Assembly (NCBI GenBank): GCA_019694295.1
Contig: JAIBCG010000016.1
Span: 1-49,425 of the forward strand
DNA: 49,425 bases
DNA from: Saprospiraceae bacterium
GTDB lineage: Bacteria; Bacteroidota; Bacteroidia; Chitinophagales; Saprospiraceae
Direction of reading: 5' to 3'
The notes beneath the pieces were generated by a model. It ran no database searches and had not been told where the DNA came from. It saw nothing but the letters and a program-made list of their open reading frames with translations. Both the position numbers and the translations under genes were made by a program. This document shows positions 34,409 to 43,665 of the stretch, in pieces (position 1 is the stretch's first letter; each line of letters begins with the position of its first letter).

Positions 34409-36529
34409 TCAACTGAGGAGCACATAAGTAATCCAGCTGCCGAAATAAGCAAGTGCGCTCATGTAGATAAGTTGTATGAGTGGCCATTTCCATGTACCTG
34501 TTTCTTTTCGTACTACAGCGAGCGTGCTCATACATTGCATGGCAAAGAGGTAAAAGATTAGTAAACTCATAGATGCAGCTATTGTAAAGGTCTTTTGACC
34601 GGTATTGGCATTTATTTCCTTAGACATTCTTTTTTGTAGCGTTTCCGGGTCTTCATCGCCAGAGCCTATACTGTAAATGGTGGACATGGTGCCAATGAAT
34701 ACCTCACGTGCTGCAAAAGATGTAATGAGTGCAATGCCTATTTTCCAGTCAAATCCAAGCGGAACAATAGCAGGTTCAATGAATTTGCCGATATGGCCGG
34801 CGTATGAATTTTCTATTTTGGCGGATGCTTTTAGGTTTTCTGTTTCTTCAGGTGTCATGTTTTGACTCGCAGCATATTCTGTTGCTTGTTTTTGAGCTGA
34901 TTCTATCTCATTTCCAGGGCCAAATGATGCCAGAAACCAAAGTGCAACACTTATGACCATAATAATCATTCCTGCCTCTGATATGAAGCTTTGTACCTTA
35001 CTCTTGACGGCCAGCAAAATGCTTTTCCAGTGAGGTACCTTGTATTCCGGGAGCTCGATCATCAGGAAGCTGGTTTCGTTTGTCTTTAGCAGTTTTTTAA
35101 ACACAATGGCTGCTACCAGTGCTGCAAGTAACCCCAGACTGTAGAGCAAAAAAAGAATCAAACTTCGCATGCCAATGGGGCCGAAAAATGTATTATCGGT
35201 AATGATAAAACTAATGAGCACCGCAAAGACCGGTAAACGAGCCGAACAGCTGATAAGAGGAGTGACCATTATAGTGATAAGCCTTTCTTTCCAGTTGTTG
35301 ATGGTACGTGCACTCATAATAGCCGGAATGGCACAAGCTGCACCTGATACTAATGAAATGATGCTACGACCATTCAGTCCAAATTTTAAAAGAAGGCGGT
35401 CGAACAGGTAAATAGCCCTCGCCATATACCCAAGTTCTTCCAGAAAACTCGTAAACAAGAATAAGATAGCAATCTGCGGTATAAACACCAATACACCACC
35501 TAAGCCGGGCAATATGCCATCAACCAGCAACTCGGTAAACCATCCTGCCGGCAAATGGTTCTGTACAAGTTCTGTTAGAGCAATTATGCCGGTTTCGAAC
35601 ATTTGCATCGGCCACTCTGCCCAGCTGAATACAGCCTGGAAAATCAAAAGTAGGATAGAGATAAATATCAATGGCCCCCAAACACGGTGTGTAAGTATGC
35701 GGTCAAGTGTGTGGGTTTTATTATTATCATCGGCAGTTATCAGGCTTTGGTGCTTCACAAGGCTGTGTTCTATCCAGCGATATCTTTGCATGGTTTCGTC
35801 AATCTGTGAATGCAGACTGTCAAATCCCAATTTTGATGTTTGTTCTTTTATATATTCCTTCTGTTCTTCGTTCAGGAATTGGAGCTCCTCAACGTGGTGT
35901 GCAGTCAGAAGTGCCTGAAACTTAGTTTTTGCACCGGTTTTGCTGACGATTTTTTCTGATAATTCATTTGTTTTAGCATCCGGCACATAAGTCTGAAAAT
36001 TATTGGTCGGATGTTCGTTTAACGAACACATTTCAGAAATTTTGGTCTTTAATTCGTTAAGACCATGACCTGTACGGCCATTGAGCCAGACCACCGGTGT
36101 GCCAAAGGATTTTTCAAGGCCTTTAGCATCAATTTTGATTTTGCGTGCCTCTGCCAGATCCTGCATATTGAGCCCAAGTATGATTGGTACACCAAGATCT
36201 TTGAGTTGGGTAAAGAGCAAAAGATGCCGCTCGAGTTGGGTGGCATCCGCAATATAGACTATCAGGTCTGGGAAGAGATTATCGTTCGGGTTGGCGAGAA
36301 TTTTGAAAACGACTTTTTCGTCGTAAGCGGTAGGATAGAGATTATAACAACCAGGTAGATCAATAATATTTACCTTTCCCAAATTTTCAAGATTGACAAC
36401 AGCGTGTTTTTTGTCAACTGTTACGCCCGGGAAATTACCTGTTTTTTGATTCAAACCGGTGAGTAGGTTGAAGATTGTAGTCTTTCCACAATTCGGATTA
36501 CCTGCTAGTACAATGTTTCTGTTGCCCAA
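34409..36529 (-). CDS. feoB: Ferrous iron transporter FeoB
   Basis: 706 residues. The N-terminal G domain has GNPNCGKTTIFNLLTG (G1) at about 10-25, NFPGVTVDKK (switch I) and DLPGCYNLYP (G3). A helical GDI-like linker extends to about 270. The membrane part has two Gate motifs (GYMARAIYLFDRLLLKFGLNG; PLISCSARLPVFAVLISF) and about nine hydrophobic segments to the C-terminus. It imports Fe2+ across the inner membrane. It lies nine bases downstream of feoA in the same transcript. No FeoC is present, as is normal in this phylum. Confidence 0.97.
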   Translation of the reverse strand: MGNRNIVLAGNPNCGKTTIFNLLTGLNQKTGNFPGVTVDKKHAVVNLENLGKVNIIDLPGCYNLYPTAYDEKVVFKILANPNDNLFPDLIVYIADATQLERHLLLFTQLKDLGVPIILGLNMQDLAEARKIKIDAKGLEKSFGTPVVWLNGRTGHGLNELKTKISEMCSLNEHPTNNFQTYVPDAKTNELSEKIVSKTGAKTKFQALLTAHHVEELQFLNEEQKEYIKEQTSKLGFDSLHSQIDETMQRYRWIEHSLVKHQSLITADDNNKTHTLDRILTHRVWGPLIFISILLLIFQAVFSWAEWPMQMFETGIIALTELVQNHLPAGWFTELLVDGILPGLGGVLVFIPQIAILFLFTSFLEELGYMARAIYLFDRLLLKFGLNGRSIISLVSGAACAIPAIMSARTINNWKERLITIMVTPLISCSARLPVFAVLISFIITDNTFFGPIGMRSLILFLLYSLGLLAALVAAIVFKKLLKTNETSFLMIELPEYKVPHWKSILLAVKSKVQSFISEAGMIIMVISVALWFLASFGPGNEIESAQKQATEYAASQNMTPEETENLKASAKIENSYAGHIGKFIEPAIVPLGFDWKIGIALITSFAAREVFIGTMSTIYSIGSGDEDPETLQKRMSKEINANTGQKTFTIAASMSLLIFYLFAMQCMSTLAVVRKETGTWKWPLIQLIYMSALAYFGSWITYVLLS

Positions 36530-36538
36530 AATATACGA

Positions 36539-36781
36539 TTATTTCTTGATGAGAATAAGTTCTGCTTCCTGAAGCCGTAGTCCGATGTAGTGGTTGTCCA
36601 CATCAATATACAATGAACCTTGCCAAGGTTGTCGGCGTAGCAACTTAATTTTTTTGCCGGGAATGATACCCATTGCTAGTAATCTTGTTGTAAAATTATG
36701 CACTACAAGCTCATCAATGATGCCCATTTCGCCCGCCTGAAGCTCAGAAAGTTTTACCGTGTTACCGAGATTTAGATTCAT
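36539..36781 (-). CDS. feoA: Ferrous iron transport protein FeoA
   Basis: 80 residues, SH3-like FeoA domain: KLSELQAGEMGIIDEL, then RLLAMGIIPGKKIKLLRR and the C-terminal strand IGLRLQEAELILIKK. FeoA is a small cytosolic partner of FeoB. Here it is a separate gene rather than fused to FeoB, unlike in many Bacteroides. A perfect -7 element lies 26 bases upstream. Confidence 0.95.
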   Translation of the reverse strand: MNLNLGNTVKLSELQAGEMGIIDELVVHNFTTRLLAMGIIPGKKIKLLRRQPWQGSLYIDVDNHYIGLRLQEAELILIKK

Positions 36782-36807
36782 CTTTATTTAGACTTAATAT
36801 GAATAAG

Positions 36808-36815
36808 CAAAATTA
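36808..36815 (-). promoter_or_regulatory. -7 element for feoAB
   Basis: TAATTTTG on the minus strand ends 26 bases before the feoA ATG, in the 58-base gap after cmk. No TTG is found at the expected spacing, and no obvious Fur-box palindrome is seen. Confidence 0.5.
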
Positions 36816-36839
36816 CAGTAAATTGTTCAGTAAGTTAAA

Positions 36840-37517
36840 TTAATGTAGATTGAATTTTTCAGACATTAAATCTAGTACAAATTTTAGTTGTTCTTCCTTT
36901 GTTAGGTATGAATTATCTAGTAAAATTGCGTCTGCTGCCTGTCTGAGCGGACTGTCTTCTCTGGTAGAGTCGATGTGGTCGCGGTGTGCAAGGTTATTTT
37001 TCACTTCTTCAAGGCTAATGTCAATGCCTTTTTGTTCGTATTCTTTTTTTCGTCGAGTGGCTCTTATTTCAGGAGATGCAGTAAGGAAAATTTTTAACTC
37101 TGCCGATGGAAACACGACAGTACCGATATCACGACCGTCCATGACGATACCTTTTTGCTGTTCCATGGCTTGTTGTTGTTGGACTAGAAAGCTCCTTACT
37201 GAAGATATGGCCGACACTTCGCTTACGAGTTCACTCACTTGCATGGATCGGATACTGGTTTCTACGTCTTGACTGTTCAGGAATGTATGAATTTCGCTCT
37301 TAATTTTTCGAAAATCTATTGAAATGTTATTCAGTGCATTCGTCACTTCTTCTTCATTTTTAAAATCGATGTTATGGTTGATGAAATAGAGCGTAACAGC
37401 ACGATACATGGCTCCGGTGTCAATATATATATAATGCAGTACCCTTGCCAGTTCGCGAGCCAGTGTACTTTTTCCGCAAGAAGAGTAGCCGTCTATGGCA
37501 ATGATAATCTTTTTCAA
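36840..37517 (-). CDS. cmk: (d)CMP kinase
   Basis: 225 residues, normal length. The P-loop is GYSSCGKSTLARELA at about 9-23. IDTGAMYRAVTLYF is the CMP-binding region, VMDGRDIGTVVFP a conserved substrate motif, and TRRKKEY belongs to the lid. It phosphorylates CMP and dCMP for nucleotide supply. It lies 31 bases downstream of the 37549 gene and 58 bases upstream of feoA on the same strand. Confidence 0.97.
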   Translation of the reverse strand: MKKIIIAIDGYSSCGKSTLARELARVLHYIYIDTGAMYRAVTLYFINHNIDFKNEEEVTNALNNISIDFRKIKSEIHTFLNSQDVETSIRSMQVSELVSEVSAISSVRSFLVQQQQAMEQQKGIVMDGRDIGTVVFPSAELKIFLTASPEIRATRRKKEYEQKGIDISLEEVKNNLAHRDHIDSTREDSPLRQAADAILLDNSYLTKEEQLKFVLDLMSEKFNLH

Positions 37518-37548
37518 AATCTGCAGATGAATATTTGCGCCAAAATAA

Positions 37549-39057
37549 TTAATTTAATTTAGACACAAGAAGTTTCCACAGTTTTTCGTAAGGATATATT
37601 TCAAGATCAAAATCTTGCCCATGTTCCTTCATCGGGGTATTAGCCAGGTTATCGAGGTGTTTTTCGTAACCCGATAAGAATCTTGTATTGAAATTGCTTT
37701 TCACTAGCTGTACAAGTAGTTTGATGAATAAATTGACACGCAGGTTTTCTTCAGGTCTTGTTGGGCGTGTGGTGTATGATTTGAGTCGTTCGACATTCTC
37801 AGCACTTATCAGAAAATTTTTATTTGAATACGCTACTAATGTTTTTGCTATAACCGATTGTACGGTGTAGCTGCGGTATTCTTTGGCGAAGATAAGCGGG
37901 TCAGCCATCAATGATTCGAATAACTGTGTCGATTTTTGTTTGTAAATGCCCTGGAGGTTGTTTTGAGTGTTTTCAATCATGAAATACAAGTAATATTCAT
38001 AGATTTTCCATTTTTCCTTAAGCATTCGATGAGCTTTTCTAAATTTTGGAGAACTTGTAACTTTTGAATGTATGGCCAGTGCATTAGCGAAATTGTCGGA
38101 ATGCATAGCTGTAAGAAAGTACAAGTCCATGTATTTATGCCAATGGGCGGAACCCTCCTCAAATACTTTTACAAATTTTTCTACATCTTTTTTGGCATTT
38201 TCAAAATCTCGGAGATTGAGAAAGGCGTTCAGTTTTTTAATCTGGAAGGTCAGGAGCATATCGTCCTGTTCGTATTGCGGATTGTGCGTGATGTAATCCT
38301 CCATTTTAATACAAATCTCTATGACGGCGTGGAAGTCATTTTCATATTCAAATTTTACCAACCAAGCGTAGAACATATTAAATGTGATGACAGGCGAATC
38401 GTATTTTTCTGATAATAAAATGAGTTGGTCGCATTGGTCGTCGAGTTCGTTATTCTTGCTTTCTGAATGGGTTGAGGTGTTTTCGTATCGAAGTCTGACA
38501 AACTGGTTAATTTCTTCAGAACGCATTTCAGCTAAAATGATATCTTGGTATTCATTGATGATTTGGTTGTAATACTGAAACTCCTTTTCATCACGGTTGT
38601 GGGCGGCATTTTGTCTTAGAATTCGGGCACTGTTGACAATAATATCTGCGAACTTGAATTTGAGTGCAATGGTCAATATCTGCCCTGCTATGTCATGAGC
38701 TGTGAGTTCGGCACCGTAAGAGAGCAATATTTTGGCAAGTGTCCAGTCTTTATTGCAAGAAAAATAAGCTCTGGTATAATTGGAAGCGGAAGGCAGATTT
38801 ATATCTATAAAAAACAGCGTATTGAGCAGTCTTTTTCTAAAACGTGATTTGAGTTGTCGATATTTATCGTCTGTTGGGCTGCTTTGGTAGAGGAGGGCGG
38901 CTGCATCCCGGTCTGTTTTGAATTTGCCGTCCATAAGAGCTTCGAAAAATTCGTTTAACTTACTTGATTTATTTTTTAAAGACGCTTCGTCAAATATTTC
39001 AATTTTTTTTACCTTTTTCCAGCTTACAATATTAGATATCTCCAGTAAATGTTTCAT
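37549..39057 (-). CDS. Unknown helical-repeat protein
   Basis: 502 residues, predicted cytosolic (no signal peptide or membrane segment). It begins MKHLLEISNIVSWKKVKKIEIF and is almost wholly alpha-helical, with weak TPR/HAT-like hairpins (for example CDQLILLSEKYDSPVITFNMFYAWLVKFEYEN and LNLRDFENAKKDVEKFVKVFEEG). I cannot assign a named family. Proteins of this type are common in Saprospira-like genomes and have no known role. The gene is upstream of cmk on the same strand, 31 bases apart, and may be its operon partner. Confidence 0.8.
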   Translation of the reverse strand: MKHLLEISNIVSWKKVKKIEIFDEASLKNKSSKLNEFFEALMDGKFKTDRDAAALLYQSSPTDDKYRQLKSRFRKRLLNTLFFIDINLPSASNYTRAYFSCNKDWTLAKILLSYGAELTAHDIAGQILTIALKFKFADIIVNSARILRQNAAHNRDEKEFQYYNQIINEYQDIILAEMRSEEINQFVRLRYENTSTHSESKNNELDDQCDQLILLSEKYDSPVITFNMFYAWLVKFEYENDFHAVIEICIKMEDYITHNPQYEQDDMLLTFQIKKLNAFLNLRDFENAKKDVEKFVKVFEEGSAHWHKYMDLYFLTAMHSDNFANALAIHSKVTSSPKFRKAHRMLKEKWKIYEYYLYFMIENTQNNLQGIYKQKSTQLFESLMADPLIFAKEYRSYTVQSVIAKTLVAYSNKNFLISAENVERLKSYTTRPTRPEENLRVNLFIKLLVQLVKSNFNTRFLSGYEKHLDNLANTPMKEHGQDFDLEIYPYEKLWKLLVSKLN

Positions 39058-39247
39058 TTGGATGTGATTGTTGTTGTAAAATATGAAAAAAATGTGACAT
39101 TATAAAATAAGACAATAATTAAGCCAATGTGTTCTTTATCTTATGTAAGTATAAGTTTTACAAACTTCGGTTTATAATATTGTATTATAATTGTGACAAA
39201 CAACCTTTTTAAGATATTGTTAACGTTTATTTTTGTGTAAAATTTGT

Positions 39248-39255
39248 TATCTTTG
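39248..39255 (+). promoter_or_regulatory. -7 element for the kbp/ygaU homologue
   Basis: TATCTTTG matches TAnnTTTG 36 bases before ATG 39292. TTT at 39226-39228 occupies the -33 position with a 19-base spacer (one mismatch). The intact promoter argues that the gene is or was recently expressed. Confidence 0.5.
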
Positions 39256-39291
39256 TGCGAATTAATTTTTTCATTAAATTTCAAAACAATT

Positions 39292-39792
39292 ATGGGACTA
39301 TTTTCATTTTTAAAAAATGCCGGTGCAAAGCTTTTTGGCCACAAATAAGAAGAAACAAAACCGACTAACGTTCTTACTCCTGAACAGCAGGCAGAAGTGG
39401 ATGCAATTAGAAAGCAAACACGCGAAGCAGCTCTTGTTAGCGAGGTAGTAAATATGGGCTTACATGTTGAAAATCTATCTGTTGACCTACAAGGTGATAC
39501 CGCCATTGTTTACGGGCAGGTTGATACCCAGGCTGACAAGGAGAAGGTTATTCTTACAGTCGGTAATGTTGACGGTGTTGCATCTGTTGATGACAGACTT
39601 GAAGTAGCTAATCCTGAAGAAGATTCTCAGTTTCATGAGGTACAGAAAGGTGACTCTCTGAGCAAAATTGCAAAGCATTATTATGGTGATGCTATGAAGT
39701 ATCCTATTATTTTTGAAGCAAATAAGCCAATGTTGAAAGATCCTGATCTTATCTATCCTGGTCAGATGTTGAGAATTCCTCCAATAGCATAA
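39292..39792 (+). pseudogene. kbp: BON-LysM potassium-binding protein Kbp/YgaU homologue interrupted by an in-frame TAA
   Basis: Read from ATG 39292, the frame gives MGLFSFLKNAGAKLFGHK, then TAA at 39346-39348, then continues in the same frame to 39792 with the remaining Kbp sequence: a BON domain (EAALVSEVVNMGLHVENL to VASVDDRLEV) and a LysM domain (FHEVQKGDSLSKIAKHYYG to PDLIYPGQMLRIP). Both the first 18 residues and the rest match E. coli YgaU/Kbp, whose N-terminus is MGLFNFVKDAGEKLW. So one gene is split by a single stop codon. Translation restarting at GTG 39397 would still give BON plus LysM (131 residues). It may be a nonsense mutation, a sequencing error or readthrough; the rest is well preserved, so decay is recent or absent. 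Confidence 0.85.
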
Positions 39793-39808
39793 GACATAAA
39801 TTATTTGT

Positions 39809-39845
39809 AAAATGGCTGTCAGATTTTGACAGCCATTTTTTTTGT
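39809..39845 (+). terminator. Terminator after the kbp homologue
   Basis: AAAATGGCTGTCA (39809-39821) pairs with TGACAGCCATTTT (39827-39839) across a five-base loop, followed by a T run. It separates kbp from the fabH-like gene. Confidence 0.93.
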
Positions 39846-39877
39846 GTTATTTTTGGAGAATTTTAAAAGCAACTGAT

Positions 39878-40936
39878 ATGTATTCTTCAAAAATTGCCGG
39901 CATAGGCCATTATGTCCCACAACAAGTAGTGACCAACAACGATCTATCCAGATACATGGATACAACCGATGAGTGGGTGCAAGAACGCACGGGTATAAAA
40001 GAAAGACGCTATGGACTCCGACATAAAGAAACAACCACAACAATGGCCGTTGAAGCTGCAAAAATAGCCATCGAAAGAGCCGGTATTGACAAAAACGAGC
40101 TTGATTTTATCATTTTTGCCACGCTTAGTCCAGATTATTACTTTCCGGGTTGTGGTGTATTGCTCCAAAGGGCACTCGGCATATCGGGTAATACATGTGG
40201 TGCACTAGATATTCGCAATCAATGTTCTGGTTTTATTTATGCCTTGTCAGTAGCTGACCAGTTTATCCGTACAGGTATGTATAAAAATATCCTTGTTGTA
40301 GGATCTGAAATGCACAGCATGGGGCTTGATTTTTCGACACGCGGCCGTAATGTCACCGTTATTTTTGGAGACGGTGCAGGTGTAGCAGTTTTGCAGGCAT
40401 CCGACAGAGAAGGGTCTGGTGTGCTTACCACAAAACTCCATGCAGACGGCACACATGCTGAAATGCTGTCTTTTATAAGCCCGGGTTGCCATGGTGGTTA
40501 TCATGATGAGGATAAGGAAAAATTCGGATTTCCGGATGATGAATACGGTGGTTTGTTCATTACCCAAAAGATGATTGATGATCATTTGACCTATCCATTC
40601 ATGGATGGACAATTTGTATTTAAAATGGCAGTACAAAAATTTCCCGAAGTAATCAATGAAGCCCTAGAGTCTGTAGGTTTGAAAAAAGAAGACATCAATA
40701 TGCTCATTCCGCATCAGGCCAATTTGCGTATCAGTCAATTCGTACAGAGGGTACTTGGCCTTAGAGATGACCAGGTATGGAACAACATTCAGAAGTATGG
40801 TAATACCACAGCGGCCTCTATACCTATTGCATTGTCTGAGGCATGGGAAGCTGGCAAGATAAAGGAAGGTGACTTGGTTTGTCTGGCTGCATTTGGCAGT
40901 GGATTTACATGGGGGTCGGCTCTCATCCGCTGGTAA
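39878..40936 (+). CDS. fabH: 3-oxoacyl-ACP synthase III family protein (FabH-like)
   Basis: 352 residues from ATG 39878 (MYSSKIAGIGHYVPQQVV). A TTG at 39842 lies within the terminator T run and is rejected. The catalytic triad is complete: C116 in RNQCSGFIYA, H279 in IPHQANLRIS and N309 in YGNTTAASIP. It condenses an acyl-CoA with malonyl-ACP to start fatty acids, or performs a related thiolase-fold condensation. It is longer than E. coli FabH (317) because of an insertion around 200-240 (GYHDEDKEKFGFPDDEYGG) seen in some Bacteroidota homologues, so a role outside primary initiation is possible. It is upstream of rmuC on the same strand. Confidence 0.9.
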   Translation: MYSSKIAGIGHYVPQQVVTNNDLSRYMDTTDEWVQERTGIKERRYGLRHKETTTTMAVEAAKIAIERAGIDKNELDFIIFATLSPDYYFPGCGVLLQRALGISGNTCGALDIRNQCSGFIYALSVADQFIRTGMYKNILVVGSEMHSMGLDFSTRGRNVTVIFGDGAGVAVLQASDREGSGVLTTKLHADGTHAEMLSFISPGCHGGYHDEDKEKFGFPDDEYGGLFITQKMIDDHLTYPFMDGQFVFKMAVQKFPEVINEALESVGLKKEDINMLIPHQANLRISQFVQRVLGLRDDQVWNNIQKYGNTTAASIPIALSEAWEAGKIKEGDLVCLAAFGSGFTWGSALIRW

Positions 40937-40987
40937 TACATATAGGGTTATTGCTCGGGTCAGATTTATTTTTTAATGTAAAAATGT

Positions 40988-42319
40988 ATGGATAACCATT
41001 ATTTGCTTATTCTACTAGGCGTTGTATTCATTTTTACCCTGGTAATCTTTAAATTATTGCTAGATAAAAATTGGACTACAAAAATACAAAGTGGATTTGT
41101 ACCTAAAGATCAGTACAATCAATTAAACCATTCTTTAACCGAGAAAGAATCTGTGATCAGCGCACTTGACCAATCATTGAATGCATTGAGGATAGATATT
41201 ACACTCAAAGAAGAGCAACTGCGTAGCCAAGATGAAATGATTGATTACAAAATGAGAGAAATTGAAGGTATCCGTGAAACAACCCGCAAGGAATTCGAAC
41301 TGCTGGCACAAAAAATATTCGAAGAAAAATCAAGCCGTTTTACTGAAACCAATAAAGCTAATATCGAAATCTTGCTCAAGCCTCTAAAAGAAAACATACA
41401 ACAGTTTGAATCAAGGATTCATCAACAGTTCACAGAGGAGTTTAAGAGCCGATCGGAACTGAAAAAGGAGATAGAATTATTAAAGACCCACAGCGACCAG
41501 ATGAGCAGAGAAGCTAATAACCTTGCAGTCGCTATCAAAGGAGATAAAAAATTACTCGGAGACTGGGGCGAAATTCAGCTCGAAACCATTTTGCAGCATT
41601 CGGGTCTGGAAAAAAATGTCCATTACAAGGTACAGATGAGTATTAAGGATGAAGAGGGAAATGATAAAAGGCCGGACTTCGTTGTTTTTCTTCCTGACGA
41701 AAAATGCATAATCATTGATTCAAAAGTGAGTCTGGTAGCTTATGAAAAATATTTTAATGCTGATACTGATGATGAAAGACAAAAGTTTCTCAAGCAACAT
41801 ATACAGGACGTCAGAAATCACATAAAGGGACTTGCTACAAAGTCATACCAAAGCCTTCCCGGGCTTCAAAATCCAGAATATGTATTGTTGTTTATTCCGT
41901 TAGAGCCCGCATTCAATGTTGTAGTACAGTATGACAGCCGGATATTTATGGAAGCTCTTGATCAGAATATTGTTCTTGTCACTTCAACTACTTTGATGGC
42001 CACAATGAGGACTGTGTATCATATCTGGCGACAGCAACAACAAAATATGAATGCCGAGAAAATCGCCCGTGAAAGTGGCATGCTATATGACAAATTTGTA
42101 GGCTTTGTACAGGATATGACCAAAATAGGTGATAAAATCAGAGAAAGCCAGGGAGCTTACCAGGATGCGATGAATAAACTGACAGAATCTTCGAAAAAGG
42201 GCGACACCATCATAGGCAGGGTAGAGCGTATCAAAAAACTGGGCGCTAAGGCAAGCAAGTCTATTCCCGGTCAGTTATTGGCAGATGCAGGTTTGCAGGA
42301 AAATACTGAAGGCGAATAA
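40988..42319 (+). CDS. rmuC: DNA recombination protein RmuC
   Basis: 443 residues. A short N-terminal membrane anchor (YLLILLGVVFIFTLVIFKLLL) is followed by a coiled coil at about 45-175, then the RmuC nuclease-like domain (GDWGEIQLETILQHSGL, RPDFVVFLPDEKCIIIDSKVSLVAYEKY, LLFIPLEPAFNVVV). The DxK-type residues are in IIDSKVS. RmuC limits inversions at short inverted repeats in E. coli. The stop lies two bases from the stop of the convergent acyltransferase gene, with no terminator between. Confidence 0.95.
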   Translation: MDNHYLLILLGVVFIFTLVIFKLLLDKNWTTKIQSGFVPKDQYNQLNHSLTEKESVISALDQSLNALRIDITLKEEQLRSQDEMIDYKMREIEGIRETTRKEFELLAQKIFEEKSSRFTETNKANIEILLKPLKENIQQFESRIHQQFTEEFKSRSELKKEIELLKTHSDQMSREANNLAVAIKGDKKLLGDWGEIQLETILQHSGLEKNVHYKVQMSIKDEEGNDKRPDFVVFLPDEKCIIIDSKVSLVAYEKYFNADTDDERQKFLKQHIQDVRNHIKGLATKSYQSLPGLQNPEYVLLFIPLEPAFNVVVQYDSRIFMEALDQNIVLVTSTTLMATMRTVYHIWRQQQQNMNAEKIARESGMLYDKFVGFVQDMTKIGDKIRESQGAYQDAMNKLTESSKKGDTIIGRVERIKKLGAKASKSIPGQLLADAGLQENTEGE

Positions 42320-42321
42320 CT

Positions 42322-43608
42322 TCAGATGTTTTTTTGTATCCATTCCCGCATAGTGTTTCTGCTAGAGAAAAGTTCTTGTTGGGTCTCTGCTTGTAATCTG
42401 TTGAACCTTCGTTGAGACAAATTCCTCATCAATGCCTCATAGACAGGTATGGATAAAAATCCAAACAGCAACAAGATGAGGATCATGATGATACTCCTGA
42501 CACCGAACAGCATGATACCGCTAGTAAGAGAAAAAATGCTCCATATAAGTACAAAAAAGGCAGACAGAGCAAACAAAACAGGTGCCTGAAATTCTTTTAC
42601 ATATACACGCTTTGAAGTCATCATTCTTGCTGTCATCACCGGTATGAAATAGTATAATGCACCCGGCAAAAAGAGTATCTGGAGAATAATCAAAAGCAAA
42701 ATAGAAGGAAACGTGGCTGCGGATTTTCCAGTTATTACATTGGCATCAGCGATTTTGTATTGTTCAAGTTGGTGACGGTAATTGTTAGCAATAGTTGAAA
42801 GTTTACTTTTTTCGGGTTCGCTAATATTGTTGAAAGCCGCGGCTATTTTTTTCTCAGTTATAAGTCTTTCGTTGTTGCGTATCACAATGGGAAATACCGG
42901 AGAAGAATGGTCATTTTTAGTAATTTCGAATAAGATATCACATGCCTGTTCGTCCTGTACATCATGGATGATTACAAGGTTTTTGGCGAGCCCGGAGGCG
43001 ATTTCATCCGTCAGCGATTGGATGGCCTGCAAAGGGTTTTCATGGTATGCCGGTATAAAGTCAGCCACTGAAATGGGTGTTCCACATTGTATCATCACAT
43101 CTTTTCGCCAGGCATTAGCCTGTTCGTAGTTAAATCCGATGGGAATAATTTTTGTGTCTTTTACACCATAAGCGTCATAAGCGCCAAATGCCATTCTTGC
43201 CGGTCCTTTCTGTACAGGACGAAGTTTTTTTTCCTGAATGGTTCTTCCTTCAACAAGAATTAAAATGGTTTTTCGTTCTTGCAGCACTTGGTTTACATAC
43301 CTGAAAGTTTCTTGGTTTTGCTTAAGATTTGTATAGCCGTCCTTGAATCTAAAAATAGGGATCAGGTGAAGTGCCTTGAGAATTTTAATGTAAAAGGGAT
43401 TTTTGAAAATATCACCACGCACTATAAAATGTAGAGTACGGTGCTGGAAGCAAGCAGCGACACAAGGCTCAATAAATGCAGTAGGGTGGTTAGCTGCAAG
43501 TAAAAGTGGCCCCTCACGGGGAATATTCTCAAGCCCCTGTATATGGATATGACGAAAAAAAACCTTGAAGCCGGTTTTAGCAACCGGACGCACCAGAGCG
43601 TACAACAT
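42322..43608 (-). CDS. PlsC-like 1-acyl-glycerol-3-phosphate acyltransferase family protein
   Basis: 428 residues from the ATG at 43608 (MLYALVRPVAKTGFK); a TTG 11 codons upstream is open but less likely. The acyltransferase domain lies at about 25-230. Its catalytic motif reads NHPTAFIEP, so the acidic residue after the His is Glu at HX5E rather than the HX4D of classical PlsC. LVEGRTIQEKKL is the phosphate-binding motif (EGRT for EGTR). Two or three hydrophobic segments at about 315-420 suggest a C-terminal membrane region. A role in phospholipid or related lipid acylation is likely, and the acceptor is uncertain. Divergent from miaA. Confidence 0.85.
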   Translation of the reverse strand: MLYALVRPVAKTGFKVFFRHIHIQGLENIPREGPLLLAANHPTAFIEPCVAACFQHRTLHFIVRGDIFKNPFYIKILKALHLIPIFRFKDGYTNLKQNQETFRYVNQVLQERKTILILVEGRTIQEKKLRPVQKGPARMAFGAYDAYGVKDTKIIPIGFNYEQANAWRKDVMIQCGTPISVADFIPAYHENPLQAIQSLTDEIASGLAKNLVIIHDVQDEQACDILFEITKNDHSSPVFPIVIRNNERLITEKKIAAAFNNISEPEKSKLSTIANNYRHQLEQYKIADANVITGKSAATFPSILLLIILQILFLPGALYYFIPVMTARMMTSKRVYVKEFQAPVLFALSAFFVLIWSIFSLTSGIMLFGVRSIIMILILLLFGFLSIPVYEALMRNLSQRRFNRLQAETQQELFSSRNTMREWIQKNI

Positions 43609-43665
43609 TTTGCTGATTGTTTTTAATGAATTCTTACACAAATATGGTCAATTTTGTAGATTCGT

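Noticed and set aside
39346-39348. Possible genetic code change (TAA read as sense)
   Set aside because: Many genes in the window end naturally at TAA, so a global reassignment is excluded; the interruption is specific to the kbp homologue.
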